Shown piece after piece: positions 45,116 to 53,638 of a stretch of 56,292 nt of DNA. The first letter of the stretch is position 1. Each line of letters begins with the position of its first letter. Below the pieces are notes generated by a model. That model saw nothing but the letters and a program-made list of their open reading frames with translations. It was not told where the DNA came from and made no database searches. The DNA is from Prochlorococcus sp. AG-402-L18. Lineage in GTDB: Bacteria > Cyanobacteriota > Cyanobacteriia > PCC-6307 > Cyanobiaceae. The position numbers and the translations under genes are program-made. The stretch covers positions 1 through 56,292 of the forward strand of contig QCIL01000008.1 of assembly GCA_003216725.1 (NCBI GenBank), written 5' to 3'.

Positions 45116-45598
45116 TTAATTTTTTTTATTTGGTAAAAATATTGCTATTGCTGCAGGGATCTCTCTCACGTTGCATTGCTCTGCAATACTCATTATTAGA
45201 TTTTCCAAATAGTCATCCCTCTGGCCTGGTTGGGAATTAATTACTGCACCAGGTTCAGTCACTGCATTAGCTAGATAACTATTAATTAGTTCTTGAACTT
45301 CAGATGATTGAAACTCTGGAGCTCTTAATCTTAAATAATTACTGCCAGGATCAACTTTTAAAGTTTCATCAATTAAAGATTTAGCTAAACCAGGAGTATA
45401 TTCATTCTCTAAATCAATTAGACAATTACCTAATGTATCTGAGATAGGATCATAAAATGAACCAAAGGTAAATTCACCATACTTACTACGTAAAATATTG
45501 GAATTGACTCCTTTTAATATTCCCTCCTCACAAAGAAGAAGGTTTCTATCAGAACCATTTAATTCTGAAGTTAGATTAAGTTTCTCTTGCTGACTCAA
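45116..45598 (-). CDS. 160-aa unknown protein, first gene of island operon
   Basis: An acidic soluble protein with no recognised domain (starts MSQQEKLNLTSELNGSDRNL; contains FTFGSFYDPISDTLGNCLID and EIPAAIAIFLPNKK). The start is TTG at 45598 with GGAGG at 45608-45612, ideally placed. It lies 20 bases before the nuclease gene, so likely cotranscribed and perhaps a nuclease partner. Confidence 0.65.
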   Translation of the reverse strand: MSQQEKLNLTSELNGSDRNLLLCEEGILKGVNSNILRSKYGEFTFGSFYDPISDTLGNCLIDLENEYTPGLAKSLIDETLKVDPGSNYLRLRAPEFQSSEVQELINSYLANAVTEPGAVINSQPGQRDDYLENLIMSIAEQCNVREIPAAIAIFLPNKKN

Positions 45599-45723
45599 TT
45601 TACTAATCCTCCATCTGATAGAAGGCTTCAGGATTGTGAACAGTCCTTGAAAAATAATTTTTAATTTTTAAAAATTCTTTAAAAGAAATGAATTTTTGAT
45701 TCTTTTCTTTGTCAGGCTCATCT

Positions 45724-45733
45724 GAGCATGCTC
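45724..45733. promoter_or_regulatory. Palindrome GAGCATGCTC, possible operator
   Basis: A perfect 10-base palindrome, 126 bases upstream of the minus-strand operon start. It is preceded by GCTCATCTGAGC (45716-45727), so GAGC/GCTC half-sites alternate three times. Clustered half-sites are typical of ribbon-helix-helix operators; the RHH protein of the same operon is a natural candidate ligand. Inference only. Confidence 0.4.
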
Positions 45734-45734
45734 T

Positions 45735-45815
45735 AATAGTCATGTAATACCTCGTAGGGTGTTATTTGCCTTCGGGCTAAGGCTTAGGGAGTCCTACCTC
45801 TCTGAGCCTTTTTCT
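45735..45815 (+). ncRNA. Candidate structured small RNA of the island
   Basis: The plus strand has a C(UUCG)G tetraloop hairpin GCC-TTCG-GGC (45768-45777) directly before a 10-bp stem with T run. GTAGG (45754-45758) can pair with CCTAC (45793-45797) in the loop of that stem, forming a pseudoknot. No plus-strand gene precedes it, so the terminator has no other obvious client. The 5' end is unknown and may lie up to about 45600. Confidence 0.5.
45780..45813 (+). terminator. Rho-independent terminator
   Basis: AGGCTTAGGG (45780-45789) pairs with CTCTGAGCCT (45800-45809), including two G-U pairs, around a 10-base loop; five T residues end at 45813. The T run is only on the plus strand, which fixes direction. 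Confidence 0.8.
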
Positions 45816-46007
45816 ATTGAAGGGTATTAAAAATATAGCAAACAATTTATTTTAAAGTCTAGAGAATTTATACTTTATACACTTTGTAACATAGACCAAT
45901 TTATAAAGTTATAACTATCTTTACAAAATTAATTAAATTTTTTTAAAATAAATATTCAAAACTTATTTTATGAAATATAATTAATTTATAATCAAATATA
46001 ATTTTTA

Positions 46008-47342
46008 ATGTCTACATTTTCAGAAATTATAGTCAGAAATTTTGATGAAAAAGATATATCTTTAGCTATAGAAAAATTACAAGTATGCGAAGATCTCATC
46101 TCTGAAGATTTAGTAGATTGCGTGGTTCTATATGAGAGTACTTCCATAAGAAACAGAAATAATATGAAAGAAGTTGCATCTAGACGTTTATCTGGAATGC
46201 TTAATCAAATTGATAATTCTGATGGCTGGAAAATATTTATTCAATTTTTTGATATTCGAACTAGTGAAAATGAGTTTCCAAAATTAGCAATGGTTATGCC
46301 GTTACTTGATACTCCTGTTAAACCAGCTTTACCATGGAGTTTGCCTGAGCGTTGCAACATTTTTACAGAAAAAAGAGAAGATTTATTATTAAACCCAGAA
46401 AATTACAGTAACGGTATAGCTTTTGAAGAATTTATTGGTGAGATTATTACCTTTGATCCAGTAGTTGCTGAAACTATAAAACGAATGCAAATGGGAGTGC
46501 ACAGAAATAAAGCGATAATTCATTTACTAATGAATCTTGGACTAATGGAGGCTCTTAATTTAGAGCCAAAACTAAGATCTTATAATATTGATCAAACAAT
46601 AAAAGAAGAAAAAGCATACCCAACAATTAATGGAGATTCATTAAAGGAATACGTAAAAAAAATCTTTTTAAAACACTATCTTAAAGAAAAAGAAAATGTA
46701 GAACGTCAAAAAATTTTTCCTGAAATAAAAGAAATAAAAATGAGTTCTTGGAATAATCTTCTTAGAGCTGCGGAGAAATTAAATAACTCTATTTTGAAAG
46801 TTAAAGAAAAATATTTAAACTCAATTACTACCCATCAATTTAGTGAAAAGCTGCAAGTATTTGATGCAATAAGAAATTTTTTAAAGTTAAATAAATTAGA
46901 TGAAGAAACTCCATTATCAATTCCTGAACTGCAATCAAAATATAAGGCTTATGGATTAGTTAAAAAAATATCTAAAGGACCAGGAATGGCAAGTGTAAAA
47001 AAAGATTATTTAGCTTGGTTAACTAGAGAAAAAATGAAAGAAAATCAGAAACTTGACCCTTATAACAAAAAAATTTCAATAGAAGAATTAAAGGAATCAT
47101 TGGGAGTTAAAATACAAGATATCGAAGATGCAATTTCCTTCCTGAAGATTGAATTGCCAGAGGAAGATCCACGTCTTAAATTTGAAGATGAATATAAAAT
47201 TAGAACATATTTATTTGATAAGTTTAATCCTTACAAAATTCAATCTGCTAGATCAAGAGCATCAAATAGCGAAAATGCTTCTGCCAAGAAGTTAAGAAGT
47301 AATAGAGATAAACTAAAGCTTAGTAAAGAGAATTCAAAATAA
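46008..47342 (+). CDS. 444-aa protein of unknown family in the integrase position of the guaA island
   Basis: A soluble, charged protein. The N-terminal 150 residues are mixed alpha/beta (SEIIVRNFDEKDISLAIEKL, WKIFIQFFDIRTSENEFPKL). The middle is helical (FDPVVAETIKRMQMGVHRNKAIIHLL). Towards the C terminus ISIEELKESLGVKIQDIEDAISFL looks like a helix-turn-helix, and a basic tail follows. I do not see the R...HxxR...Y set of tyrosine recombinases, nor serine recombinase or DDE motifs. It ends 72 bases from the guaA stop, convergent, where guaA islands normally encode their integrase, so a DNA-handling role is plausible but unproven. Confidence 0.7.
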   Translation: MSTFSEIIVRNFDEKDISLAIEKLQVCEDLISEDLVDCVVLYESTSIRNRNNMKEVASRRLSGMLNQIDNSDGWKIFIQFFDIRTSENEFPKLAMVMPLLDTPVKPALPWSLPERCNIFTEKREDLLLNPENYSNGIAFEEFIGEIITFDPVVAETIKRMQMGVHRNKAIIHLLMNLGLMEALNLEPKLRSYNIDQTIKEEKAYPTINGDSLKEYVKKIFLKHYLKEKENVERQKIFPEIKEIKMSSWNNLLRAAEKLNNSILKVKEKYLNSITTHQFSEKLQVFDAIRNFLKLNKLDEETPLSIPELQSKYKAYGLVKKISKGPGMASVKKDYLAWLTREKMKENQKLDPYNKKISIEELKESLGVKIQDIEDAISFLKIELPEEDPRLKFEDEYKIRTYLFDKFNPYKIQSARSRASNSENASAKKLRSNRDKLKLSKENSK

Positions 47343-47369
47343 AAAATTTTTCCCAACTAACAGCCACGT

Positions 47370-47431
47370 GAAACCAATTTTTCTAAACTATGACTAGGTT
47401 TATAATCTAATTGTCACTCCCACTCAATAGT
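47370..47431 (-). repeat. Proximal copy of guaA 3' end and flank (att-like)
   Basis: Overlaps the last 18 bases of guaA and 44 bases beyond. It matches 43534-43595 at 47 of 62 positions without gaps. One CACGTGAAACC repeat overlaps its outer edge (47365-47375). Confidence 0.8.
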
Positions 47432-49000
47432 TCCGGGGGGCTTACTAGTAATATCGAAAACTACTCTATTAACCTCAGTAACTTCATTAACTATTCTATT
47501 AGATATCCTTTCTAGGATTTCATAAGGAATTCTTGACCAATCTGCTGTCATTCCATCTTCACTAGAGACACATCTCAAAACAATTGGCCAAGAATAAGTT
47601 CTTTTATCTCCCATAACACCTACAGTCTTAACAGGAAGTAAAACTGCAAATGCTTGCCAAATATCATTATAAAGACCGGCTTTTTTTATTTCATCTCTCA
47701 CTATCCAATCTGCATCTCTCAAGCAATTTAGTTTTTCAAGAGAAACTTCACCTAAAATTCTTATTGCCAAACCTGGGCCCGGAAATGGATGCCTTTTAAT
47801 TATTTCATCAGGCAATCCAAGATTCTTACCAAGTTCTCTAACTTCATCTTTAAAGAGTTTTCTAAGAGGTTCAACTAGTTTAAATTGCAAATCTTTTGGT
47901 AACCCTCCAACATTATGATGACTTTTAATTTTTACAGCAATCCTTTCTCCTGTATTTGGATCAATATTAGTTCCAGCACTCTCAATAACATCTGGATAAA
48001 GCGTACCTTGAGCTAAATACTGAAAAGGACCAAGTCTATTACTCTCCTCTTCAAAAACTTTAATAAATTCTCCGCCAATAATCTTTCGCTTTAATTCAGG
48101 ATCAGTTACACCCTTTAATTTACTAAGAAATCTTTCCCTAGCATTTATATATTCAACTTTAATATGAAATTTCTTATCAAAAAATTTCATTAAAAATTCA
48201 GGTTCACCTTTTCTCATAAATCCTTGATCAATAAACATACATGTAAGCTTATTGCCAATTGCCTTATAAAGAAGAAAAGCAAGTGTAGAAGAATCCACTC
48301 CACCTGAGAGCGCAAGTAATACCTTCTTTGAACCAACTTGGTCCCTAATCCTTGGTATCGCCTCTTCTAAAAATTTTTCAGTTGTCCAATCAGGGTTACA
48401 ATTAGCAATTGAATAAACAAAGTTTTTAATAATAGTCATCCCAAACTCTGAATGTATAACTTCGGGATGAAATTGAACGCCAAATAATTTTTTTTCTTGA
48501 TGTGATATCGCAGCATGTAATGTATTTTCAGTATGAGCAATTTTTAAAAAGCCATGGGGTAATTTAACAATCGAATCACCATGACTCATCCACATAATTG
48601 ATTGATCCTTAACTTCTGATAATAAGTCACTTTGTGAGTCAATAGTGATTGGCGCTCTCCCATATTCGCCTTTATTTTTTGCACGAGTAACAGTTCCACC
48701 TAATTCTTTTACCATTAATTGCATGCCATAACATATCCCAAGGATTGGGATACCTAATCTAAAAATTTGTTCATCACATGTTGGGGCATTTTCTTCATAT
48801 ACAGAATTTGGTCCTCCGCTCAAAACAATACCCTGAGGATTAATGTCTTGAATATCTTGAATTCCAATCAGGTTACTAACTACAAGAGAAAAAACATTCG
48901 TTTCTCTTATTCTTCTAGCGATTAATTCTGAATATTGAGATCCAAAATCTAATATTAAAATTGAAGGATCTCTTTCTTTTTTTAATAAATTTTGACTCAT
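47414..49000 (-). CDS. guaA: GMP synthase (glutamine-hydrolysing)
   Basis: Converts XMP to GMP. A 528-aa protein with the glutamine amidotransferase domain first (Cys90 in [10 protein letters not shown], His in [13 protein letters not shown]). Then comes the ATP-pyrophosphatase P-loop [14 protein letters not shown] near residue 230, and the dimerisation domain ending KPPGTIEWE. The gene is intact; its 3' end is duplicated at 43.6 kb as an island attachment scar. Confidence 0.98.
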   Translation of the reverse strand: MSQNLLKKERDPSILILDFGSQYSELIARRIRETNVFSLVVSNLIGIQDIQDINPQGIVLSGGPNSVYEENAPTCDEQIFRLGIPILGICYGMQLMVKELGGTVTRAKNKGEYGRAPITIDSQSDLLSEVKDQSIMWMSHGDSIVKLPHGFLKIAHTENTLHAAISHQEKKLFGVQFHPEVIHSEFGMTIIKNFVYSIANCNPDWTTEKFLEEAIPRIRDQVGSKKVLLALSGGVDSSTLAFLLYKAIGNKLTCMFIDQGFMRKGEPEFLMKFFDKKFHIKVEYINARERFLSKLKGVTDPELKRKIIGGEFIKVFEEESNRLGPFQYLAQGTLYPDVIESAGTNIDPNTGERIAVKIKSHHNVGGLPKDLQFKLVEPLRKLFKDEVRELGKNLGLPDEIIKRHPFPGPGLAIRILGEVSLEKLNCLRDADWIVRDEIKKAGLYNDIWQAFAVLLPVKTVGVMGDKRTYSWPIVLRCVSSEDGMTADWSRIPYEILERISNRIVNEVTEVNRVVFDITSKPPGTIEWE

Positions 49001-49048
49001 GTTTAAAAGTTACCTTAATTTATTCACAAAAGCATGATAAGAATCAGA

Positions 49049-50197
49049 TTATAAATCTTTAAAAAGCGAAATAAATTCTTGACCATTGGTTCCCGACCAA
49101 CGAACTTTTCTTTTCCTATCAAAAATAATTGAAGCAATATTCATATCAGTTTTTACATATCTATTAATATATTCAAAAGAGCGCTTTTCAACAGAGGTTG
49201 ATATATTTTCCCATAATTTATCAGCAATAGAAATACTATATTTTTCAAGAATTAACAAAGCATTTTCAATAGTATTAGCTTTAGAAAGCTCTCTGATAAT
49301 ATTATGCGATACATTCTGTTTAACTGCTAAATAAACAAGAATCTCTAATCTTGCATCAGCTAAATGATTATGAGTATGGAATATTCCTCCAGCTAATTTA
49401 ATTAATTTTCCATGATAACCAAAAAGAATTACAGTTTTTACCTTTTTTATTGCAGCATCGACTAATAATGGACCTAGCCAATTGCCAACTTTAATAATTG
49501 GAAATTGGCTTTTAGAACTTCTTGCCAAATTTAATCCATTTTCTCCAATCACGAAAATAATTGTTCCGCAAAACTGATTAGAAACTATTTCCTCTAAATG
49601 TAATTTCGCATTTTGTAATTGTTCTGGTGAGGCACTCGCATATGTTTCTGCGCTAGTACCAATAATTGACAAACCCTCAACAATTCCAAAAGATTTATTA
49701 CTAGTTCTCTCTGCTAAAAACTTCCCATTTGGAAATACAATTTCCAAATTTAATTCATAACCTTGAGGAATGATTTCCAATATATTTTCGTATATAACTT
49801 CTTTTGCGAATGTTGATATGCAAATCTTTGATGAATTTTGATCAATGCCAACTCCGTACCCAGGAATAATATTGATACGATCAGTTTGGTTAATATTTTT
49901 ATTTAAAATTTTCTTTAAAGATGCTATCGTCCATATCTCTAGATTTTGAGTTAAATCAAGATCTAGACCAGAATCTGCAAAAGCAATTGCAAGAGTTGAT
50001 TTTTGTCCATTTATAAAGCTAGCAGAACTCACCTTAATCTTTCTAATTATTTTTTCACTGGGAATTGAGATTAATTCATAATCTTCGTATGAAAACCCAA
50101 GCAATTTTTTTACTGCTGATTTTGCAGCGCCTGCGACCCATAATGGTAAAGAAAATCCTTTTTTCAAATTAAGTAATTGAAAAATATCTAATGACAA
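49049..50197 (-). CDS. cbiD: Cobalt-precorrin-5B C1-methyltransferase
   Basis: Anaerobic (cobalt-early) corrin synthesis: methylates C1 during ring contraction steps. A 382-aa protein with PLWVAGAAKSAVKKLLG near the N terminus and the CbiD signature VILFGYHGKLIKLAGGIFHTHNHLADAR near 255-282. It lies 48 bases upstream of guaA on the same strand. Prochlorococcus makes pseudocobalamin, in keeping with this gene. Confidence 0.92.
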   Translation of the reverse strand: MSLDIFQLLNLKKGFSLPLWVAGAAKSAVKKLLGFSYEDYELISIPSEKIIRKIKVSSASFINGQKSTLAIAFADSGLDLDLTQNLEIWTIASLKKILNKNINQTDRINIIPGYGVGIDQNSSKICISTFAKEVIYENILEIIPQGYELNLEIVFPNGKFLAERTSNKSFGIVEGLSIIGTSAETYASASPEQLQNAKLHLEEIVSNQFCGTIIFVIGENGLNLARSSKSQFPIIKVGNWLGPLLVDAAIKKVKTVILFGYHGKLIKLAGGIFHTHNHLADARLEILVYLAVKQNVSHNIIRELSKANTIENALLILEKYSISIADKLWENISTSVEKRSFEYINRYVKTDMNIASIIFDRKRKVRWSGTNGQEFISLFKDL

Positions 50198-50227
50198 CTA
50201 ATCTTAGAATGACTTATTAACTAAAAA

Positions 50228-51391
50228 GTGGCCATACAACAAAAATTATCATTGATGATTCCTGGTCCTACACCTGTGCCAGAAAAAGTTTTACAAGCAT
50301 TAGGCAAGCATCCAATAGGACATAGAACTAAAGATTTTCAAGATCTTGTAGAAAGCACAACAAAGAATTTACAATGGCTCCATCAAACCCAAAACGATAT
50401 TTTAACAATTACTGGAAGTGGAACTGCTGCAATGGAAGCAGGAATAATAAATACTTTAAGTAAAGGGGATAAAGTTCTTTGTGGAGAAAATGGCAAATTT
50501 GGTCAAAGATGGGTTCAGGTTGCCAAAGAATTTGGACTAGATGTAATTAAAATTGAAGCAAAATGGGGTTCACCTCTTAACCCTGATGATTTCAAAACAA
50601 TATTAGAAAAAGATACTGAAAAAGAAATAAAAGCAGTAATTCTCACTCATTCTGAAACCTCAACAGGAGTAATTAATGATCTAAAAAAAATCAGTACTCA
50701 CATTCGTAATCATGAAAAAGCATTATCTATAATTGATTGTGTAACTAGTCTTGGAGCTTGTAGTGTTCCTGTAGACGAATGGGAATTAGATATTGTTGCT
50801 TCTGGATCCCAGAAAGGTTACATGATACCTCCAGGTTTAAGTTTCATCTCCATGAGTGACAAAGCATGGCAAGCATCTGAAAAATCAAACTTGCCTAAAT
50901 TTTATTTGAATTTAAAATCCTATAAAAAAAGTCTTTTAAACAACAGTAATCCATATACACCTGCTGTAAATTTAGTTTTTGCATTAGATGAATCTCTAAA
51001 AATGATGAGAGATGAAGGCTTAGAAAACATTTTTAAGAGACATAATCGACATAAACTCGCTATAAGTAAAGCAGCCTTAACCCTAAAACTTAAATTATTT
51101 GCTGATGAAAATTATTTGAGTCCTGCCATAACTGCTATTGAAATAGATGACATTAATGCAGAAGACTTTAGAAAAACAATAAAAAAAGAATATGATATTT
51201 TGTTAGCTGGTGGGCAAGATCATTTGAAAGGGAAAATATTTAGAGTCGGACATCTAGGTTATGTTAATGATAGAGATATAATTTCTGTTGTAGCAGCAAT
51301 AAGTAATACTTTACTAAATCAAAATAAAATCAGCTCTAAAGAGGCAGGCGAAGCACTTAAAGTCGCTTCTAACTATCTAAAAATAAATTAA
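50228..51391 (+). CDS. Class V aminotransferase (alanine/serine-glyoxylate type)
   Basis: A 387-aa PLP enzyme with MIPGPTPVPEKVLQALGKHPIGHRT at the start, SGTAAMEA, and PLP Lys196 in ASGSQKGYMIPPGLS. It transaminates glyoxylate to glycine with alanine or serine as donor, a photorespiratory step; it is often annotated in cyanobacteria as 'soluble hydrogenase small subunit'. The start is GTG. It overlaps the convergent next gene by 4 bases. Confidence 0.9.
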   Translation: MAIQQKLSLMIPGPTPVPEKVLQALGKHPIGHRTKDFQDLVESTTKNLQWLHQTQNDILTITGSGTAAMEAGIINTLSKGDKVLCGENGKFGQRWVQVAKEFGLDVIKIEAKWGSPLNPDDFKTILEKDTEKEIKAVILTHSETSTGVINDLKKISTHIRNHEKALSIIDCVTSLGACSVPVDEWELDIVASGSQKGYMIPPGLSFISMSDKAWQASEKSNLPKFYLNLKSYKKSLLNNSNPYTPAVNLVFALDESLKMMRDEGLENIFKRHNRHKLAISKAALTLKLKLFADENYLSPAITAIEIDDINAEDFRKTIKKEYDILLAGGQDHLKGKIFRVGHLGYVNDRDIISVVAAISNTLLNQNKISSKEAGEALKVASNYLKIN

Positions 51392-51585
51392 GTACCTGGT
51401 TCTTCAACATTTCCCCCTAATTCAACTATCTTTTTTCTAAGAATTAATGATTTTTTTTCATCACCTTTAGTTTGGGCTACAGCAAGAGCAAATTCTAATT
51501 TTTCGAGTTGATGACCCCCTTCAAAAAAAGATAATTTTTTTTTGATTGGATTTTTTGCACCTTTATAAGAAATTTTTGTTGTCAT
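51388..51585 (-). CDS. 65-aa small conserved-type protein
   Basis: A basic soluble helical protein (KLSFFEGGHQLEKLEFALAV, DEKKSLILRKKIVELGG). No domain is recognised; codon use is normal. It is followed upstream by about 220 bases of AT-rich sequence with no gene visible. Confidence 0.6.
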   Translation of the reverse strand: MTTKISYKGAKNPIKKKLSFFEGGHQLEKLEFALAVAQTKGDEKKSLILRKKIVELGGNVEEPGT

Positions 51586-51808
51586 AACATAAAAGCTTTA
51601 CATATTATTATGCCAACTAAAGGGGGTAATTTGCAGCAATAATTCGAATTAATTTTTAATTTTTAGATTTAATTAAAAAGAATATACATTTTTAACATTC
51701 TAATAACATATATATGATTATAAACAATAGATAACAAAATACTTTTAAAACGTAGCCGAGTTTAAAAATTTTTTTCTAATATTAGGTCCAAACTACTTAA
51801 ATTATTTA

Positions 51809-52321
51809 ATGTCTAATATTAATCTTATCTACTATTTAATGGTAGGAGCAATTTTTGGGATTCTTGCCTTGAAAACAGGAATTCCTGCAGCTCCTCTAGC
51901 AGGTGCCTTAATTGGATCAAGTATTCTTAGTGTAAGCGGAAAGATTGAAGTTGCCCAATGGCCTGTAGGTACAAGAACTATATTAGAAATTGCTATTGGA
52001 ACTGTAATTGGAACAAGTTTAACGAAAGATTCTTTGGTTGAATTACAAACTTTATGGAAACCAGCTATATTAATAACTTTCACATTAGTCCTCACCGGAT
52101 TAGTTATTGGTTTGTGGACTAGCAGATTACTCAAAGTAGATATTATCACGACAATTCTTGGTGCTGCTCCAGGGGGGATAAGTGGAATGAGTTTAGTTGG
52201 TTCAGAATATGGCGTTGGGCCTGCAGTAGCAACTCTTCATGCAGTTAGACTAATTACTGTTCTTTTGATTCTGCCACTAGTAGTAAAAATATTAAATCTT
52301 ATTGGAATAATAAAATCTTAA
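51809..52321 (+). CDS. AbrB-family (AbrB duplication) membrane protein
   Basis: A 170-aa integral membrane protein with about five hydrophobic helices. GAIFGILALKTGIPAAPLAGALIGSSILS and LGAAPGGISGMSLVGSEYGVGPAVATLHAVRL are family marks of the AbrB/ammonia monooxygenase-like (DUF/TIGR03082-type) proteins, here one repeat instead of the usual two. A transport or regulatory role has been suggested, none proven. Confidence 0.8.
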   Translation: MSNINLIYYLMVGAIFGILALKTGIPAAPLAGALIGSSILSVSGKIEVAQWPVGTRTILEIAIGTVIGTSLTKDSLVELQTLWKPAILITFTLVLTGLVIGLWTSRLLKVDIITTILGAAPGGISGMSLVGSEYGVGPAVATLHAVRLITVLLILPLVVKILNLIGIIKS

Positions 52322-52376
52322 ATATCACTAGACATCCCACAAAAAAAAGATACTTTGATATATATATTTTAAATTA

Positions 52377-52796
52377 ATGAAAACATACAAAAAAAGAAAA
52401 TTTATTTTGCCATTTTTTGCTATATTTGCACCCTCATTTTTTTTAATTTCAGAAATAAAGGCTGGGTCTTTCGGGGCAGAAATATTTTGCACAATGAGAG
52501 ACGGCGGTAATGATCATGAAAGCAGTTGGGAAGCAGCTTATAGCTATATCAAAAGACAAAAAGGAGGACTTTTTAAAACCTCTCCCAAACAAGCCGCTGG
52601 ACAAATTGTTGAGACTGTTGTGAGAGAAAGAGAAAAGTTTTTATATTGTGTTGAATATTTAGATAAACTACATCCAGATAGAAAACTACAACTTGAAAAT
52701 AACAGGAAAGAAAAAAGAAGGAAAAAAGAAGAATTAGTTAAAGAAAAAGAAAAAAATAAGTTATCTGAAGAAACATTTGACAGATATAGCTATTAA
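52377..52796 (+). CDS. Secreted 139-aa hypothetical
   Basis: The N-terminal signal peptide (FILPFFAIFAPSFFLISEIKAG, cleavage likely after about residue 29) is followed by FCTMRDGGNDHESSWEAAYSY and REREKFLYCVEYL, with two Cys that could bridge, and then a Lys/Glu-rich tail. Proteins with this CTMRDGG...SWEAAY pattern are widespread in marine picocyanobacteria. Function unknown; probably periplasmic. Confidence 0.7.
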   Translation: MKTYKKRKFILPFFAIFAPSFFLISEIKAGSFGAEIFCTMRDGGNDHESSWEAAYSYIKRQKGGLFKTSPKQAAGQIVETVVREREKFLYCVEYLDKLHPDRKLQLENNRKEKRRKKEELVKEKEKNKLSEETFDRYSY

Positions 52797-52965
52797 GAAA
52801 ATAATATTTAAATATAATTATTCAATCAATAAAATATTATTTAAAAGGTATTTTTTTATACATTAAATATAATTTTGTTTAAGCAAATTGATTATTTTAA
52901 ATAACAAATGAAATATTGACTTTTTAAAAATATTAGACAAAATTAAAAGAAATAAAATCATCTGA

Positions 52966-53364
52966 ATGCATTATAAAGATGCAGTCTTTTTAGAAGACTT
53001 ATGTCCTAAATTCAAATTCAGACAATGGAGAAAGTCGATTCATAAATTCACTGGGAAAAGTTGCATATATTGTGGAAAGCCTTCCGAATCTATTGACCAT
53101 GTGCTTCCAAGAAGTCAAGGAGGTTTGAGCACCACTGAAAATTGCGTACCAGCATGTCTTTCATGTAACGGAGATAAATCAGATAATAATGCACTTCAAT
53201 GGTACAGAAGACAAAAATTTTATGATCCTCGAAGAGCAATGGCCATTAGAGCATGGCTTGAAGGAGATTTAAGATTAGCTATTAGATTATTACAGTGGGC
53301 TAATCCTAGTTTTAATAAAAAACAAAATGTTAAACCAAATGACGATGAATACAAGGCTGCATAG
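52966..53364 (+). CDS. HNH endonuclease
   Basis: A 132-aa protein. C33-x2-C36 (CIYCGKP), the catalytic DHVLPRSQGG (Asp44, His45), then N59 and C64-x2-C67-N68 (CLSCNGDKS) form the zinc-stabilised beta-beta-alpha-metal fold. It resembles the solitary HNH proteins common in cyanobacteria. There is no restriction or phage partner nearby. Confidence 0.88.
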   Translation: MHYKDAVFLEDLCPKFKFRQWRKSIHKFTGKSCIYCGKPSESIDHVLPRSQGGLSTTENCVPACLSCNGDKSDNNALQWYRRQKFYDPRRAMAIRAWLEGDLRLAIRLLQWANPSFNKKQNVKPNDDEYKAA

Positions 53365-53604
53365 TCACCAAACATTGCAAACCTTAGGAGAATTATATTT
53401 ATTACATATTTTTTCAAAATCTTTTGGTGATTCTGGAAATAAAAAAATAGTAAAAAAGATTATGCAAAGTAAAAAAGTTTTTTGATAAAGTTTAAAATTT
53501 AAATTGGTCTTAGAATCGGTTAGATTAGCTTTAAGATGACCATAGTTATTATTTCTTACACTAACTAAATCTAACTTAGTTTGAGTTTTAATTAAAGTTT
53601 TCAT
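53365..53604 (-). CDS. 79-aa single-span protein with C-terminal Cys motif
   Basis: Basic N terminus, one hydrophobic segment (FLLCIIFFTIFLFP, about 45-58), and the terminal EKICNKYNSPKVCNVW. Similar C-terminal C-x(n)-YN-x(n)-VCNVW ends recur, as I recall, in several small Prochlorococcus proteins, so this is probably a real gene of an uncharacterised family. It abuts the convergent HNH gene. Confidence 0.55.
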   Translation of the reverse strand: MKTLIKTQTKLDLVSVRNNNYGHLKANLTDSKTNLNFKLYQKTFLLCIIFFTIFLFPESPKDFEKICNKYNSPKVCNVW

Positions 53605-53638
53605 CTTATTAATACATATGTACTATTTATAATACTAC

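Larger units (their letters stand above)
43596..47369. mobile_element. 3.8-kb guaA-associated genomic island (inferred)
   Basis: Bracketed by the two guaA 3'-end copies. It carries a minus-strand operon of four genes (45598 to 43767), a structured RNA with terminator, and one divergent 444-aa gene next to guaA. guaA 3' ends are a known integration target of islands in many bacteria, usually with a tyrosine recombinase adjacent. None is recognisable here. Confidence 0.7.

Noticed and set aside
46008..47342. Calling the 444-aa gene a tyrosine recombinase
   Set aside because: The position fits, but the Arg...His-x-x-Arg...Tyr set is not visible, so only the position is reported.
53220..53417. 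65-aa minus-strand frame over the HNH gene end
   Set aside because: Antisense shadow of a motif-bearing gene; the neighbouring 79-aa frame explains the region better.
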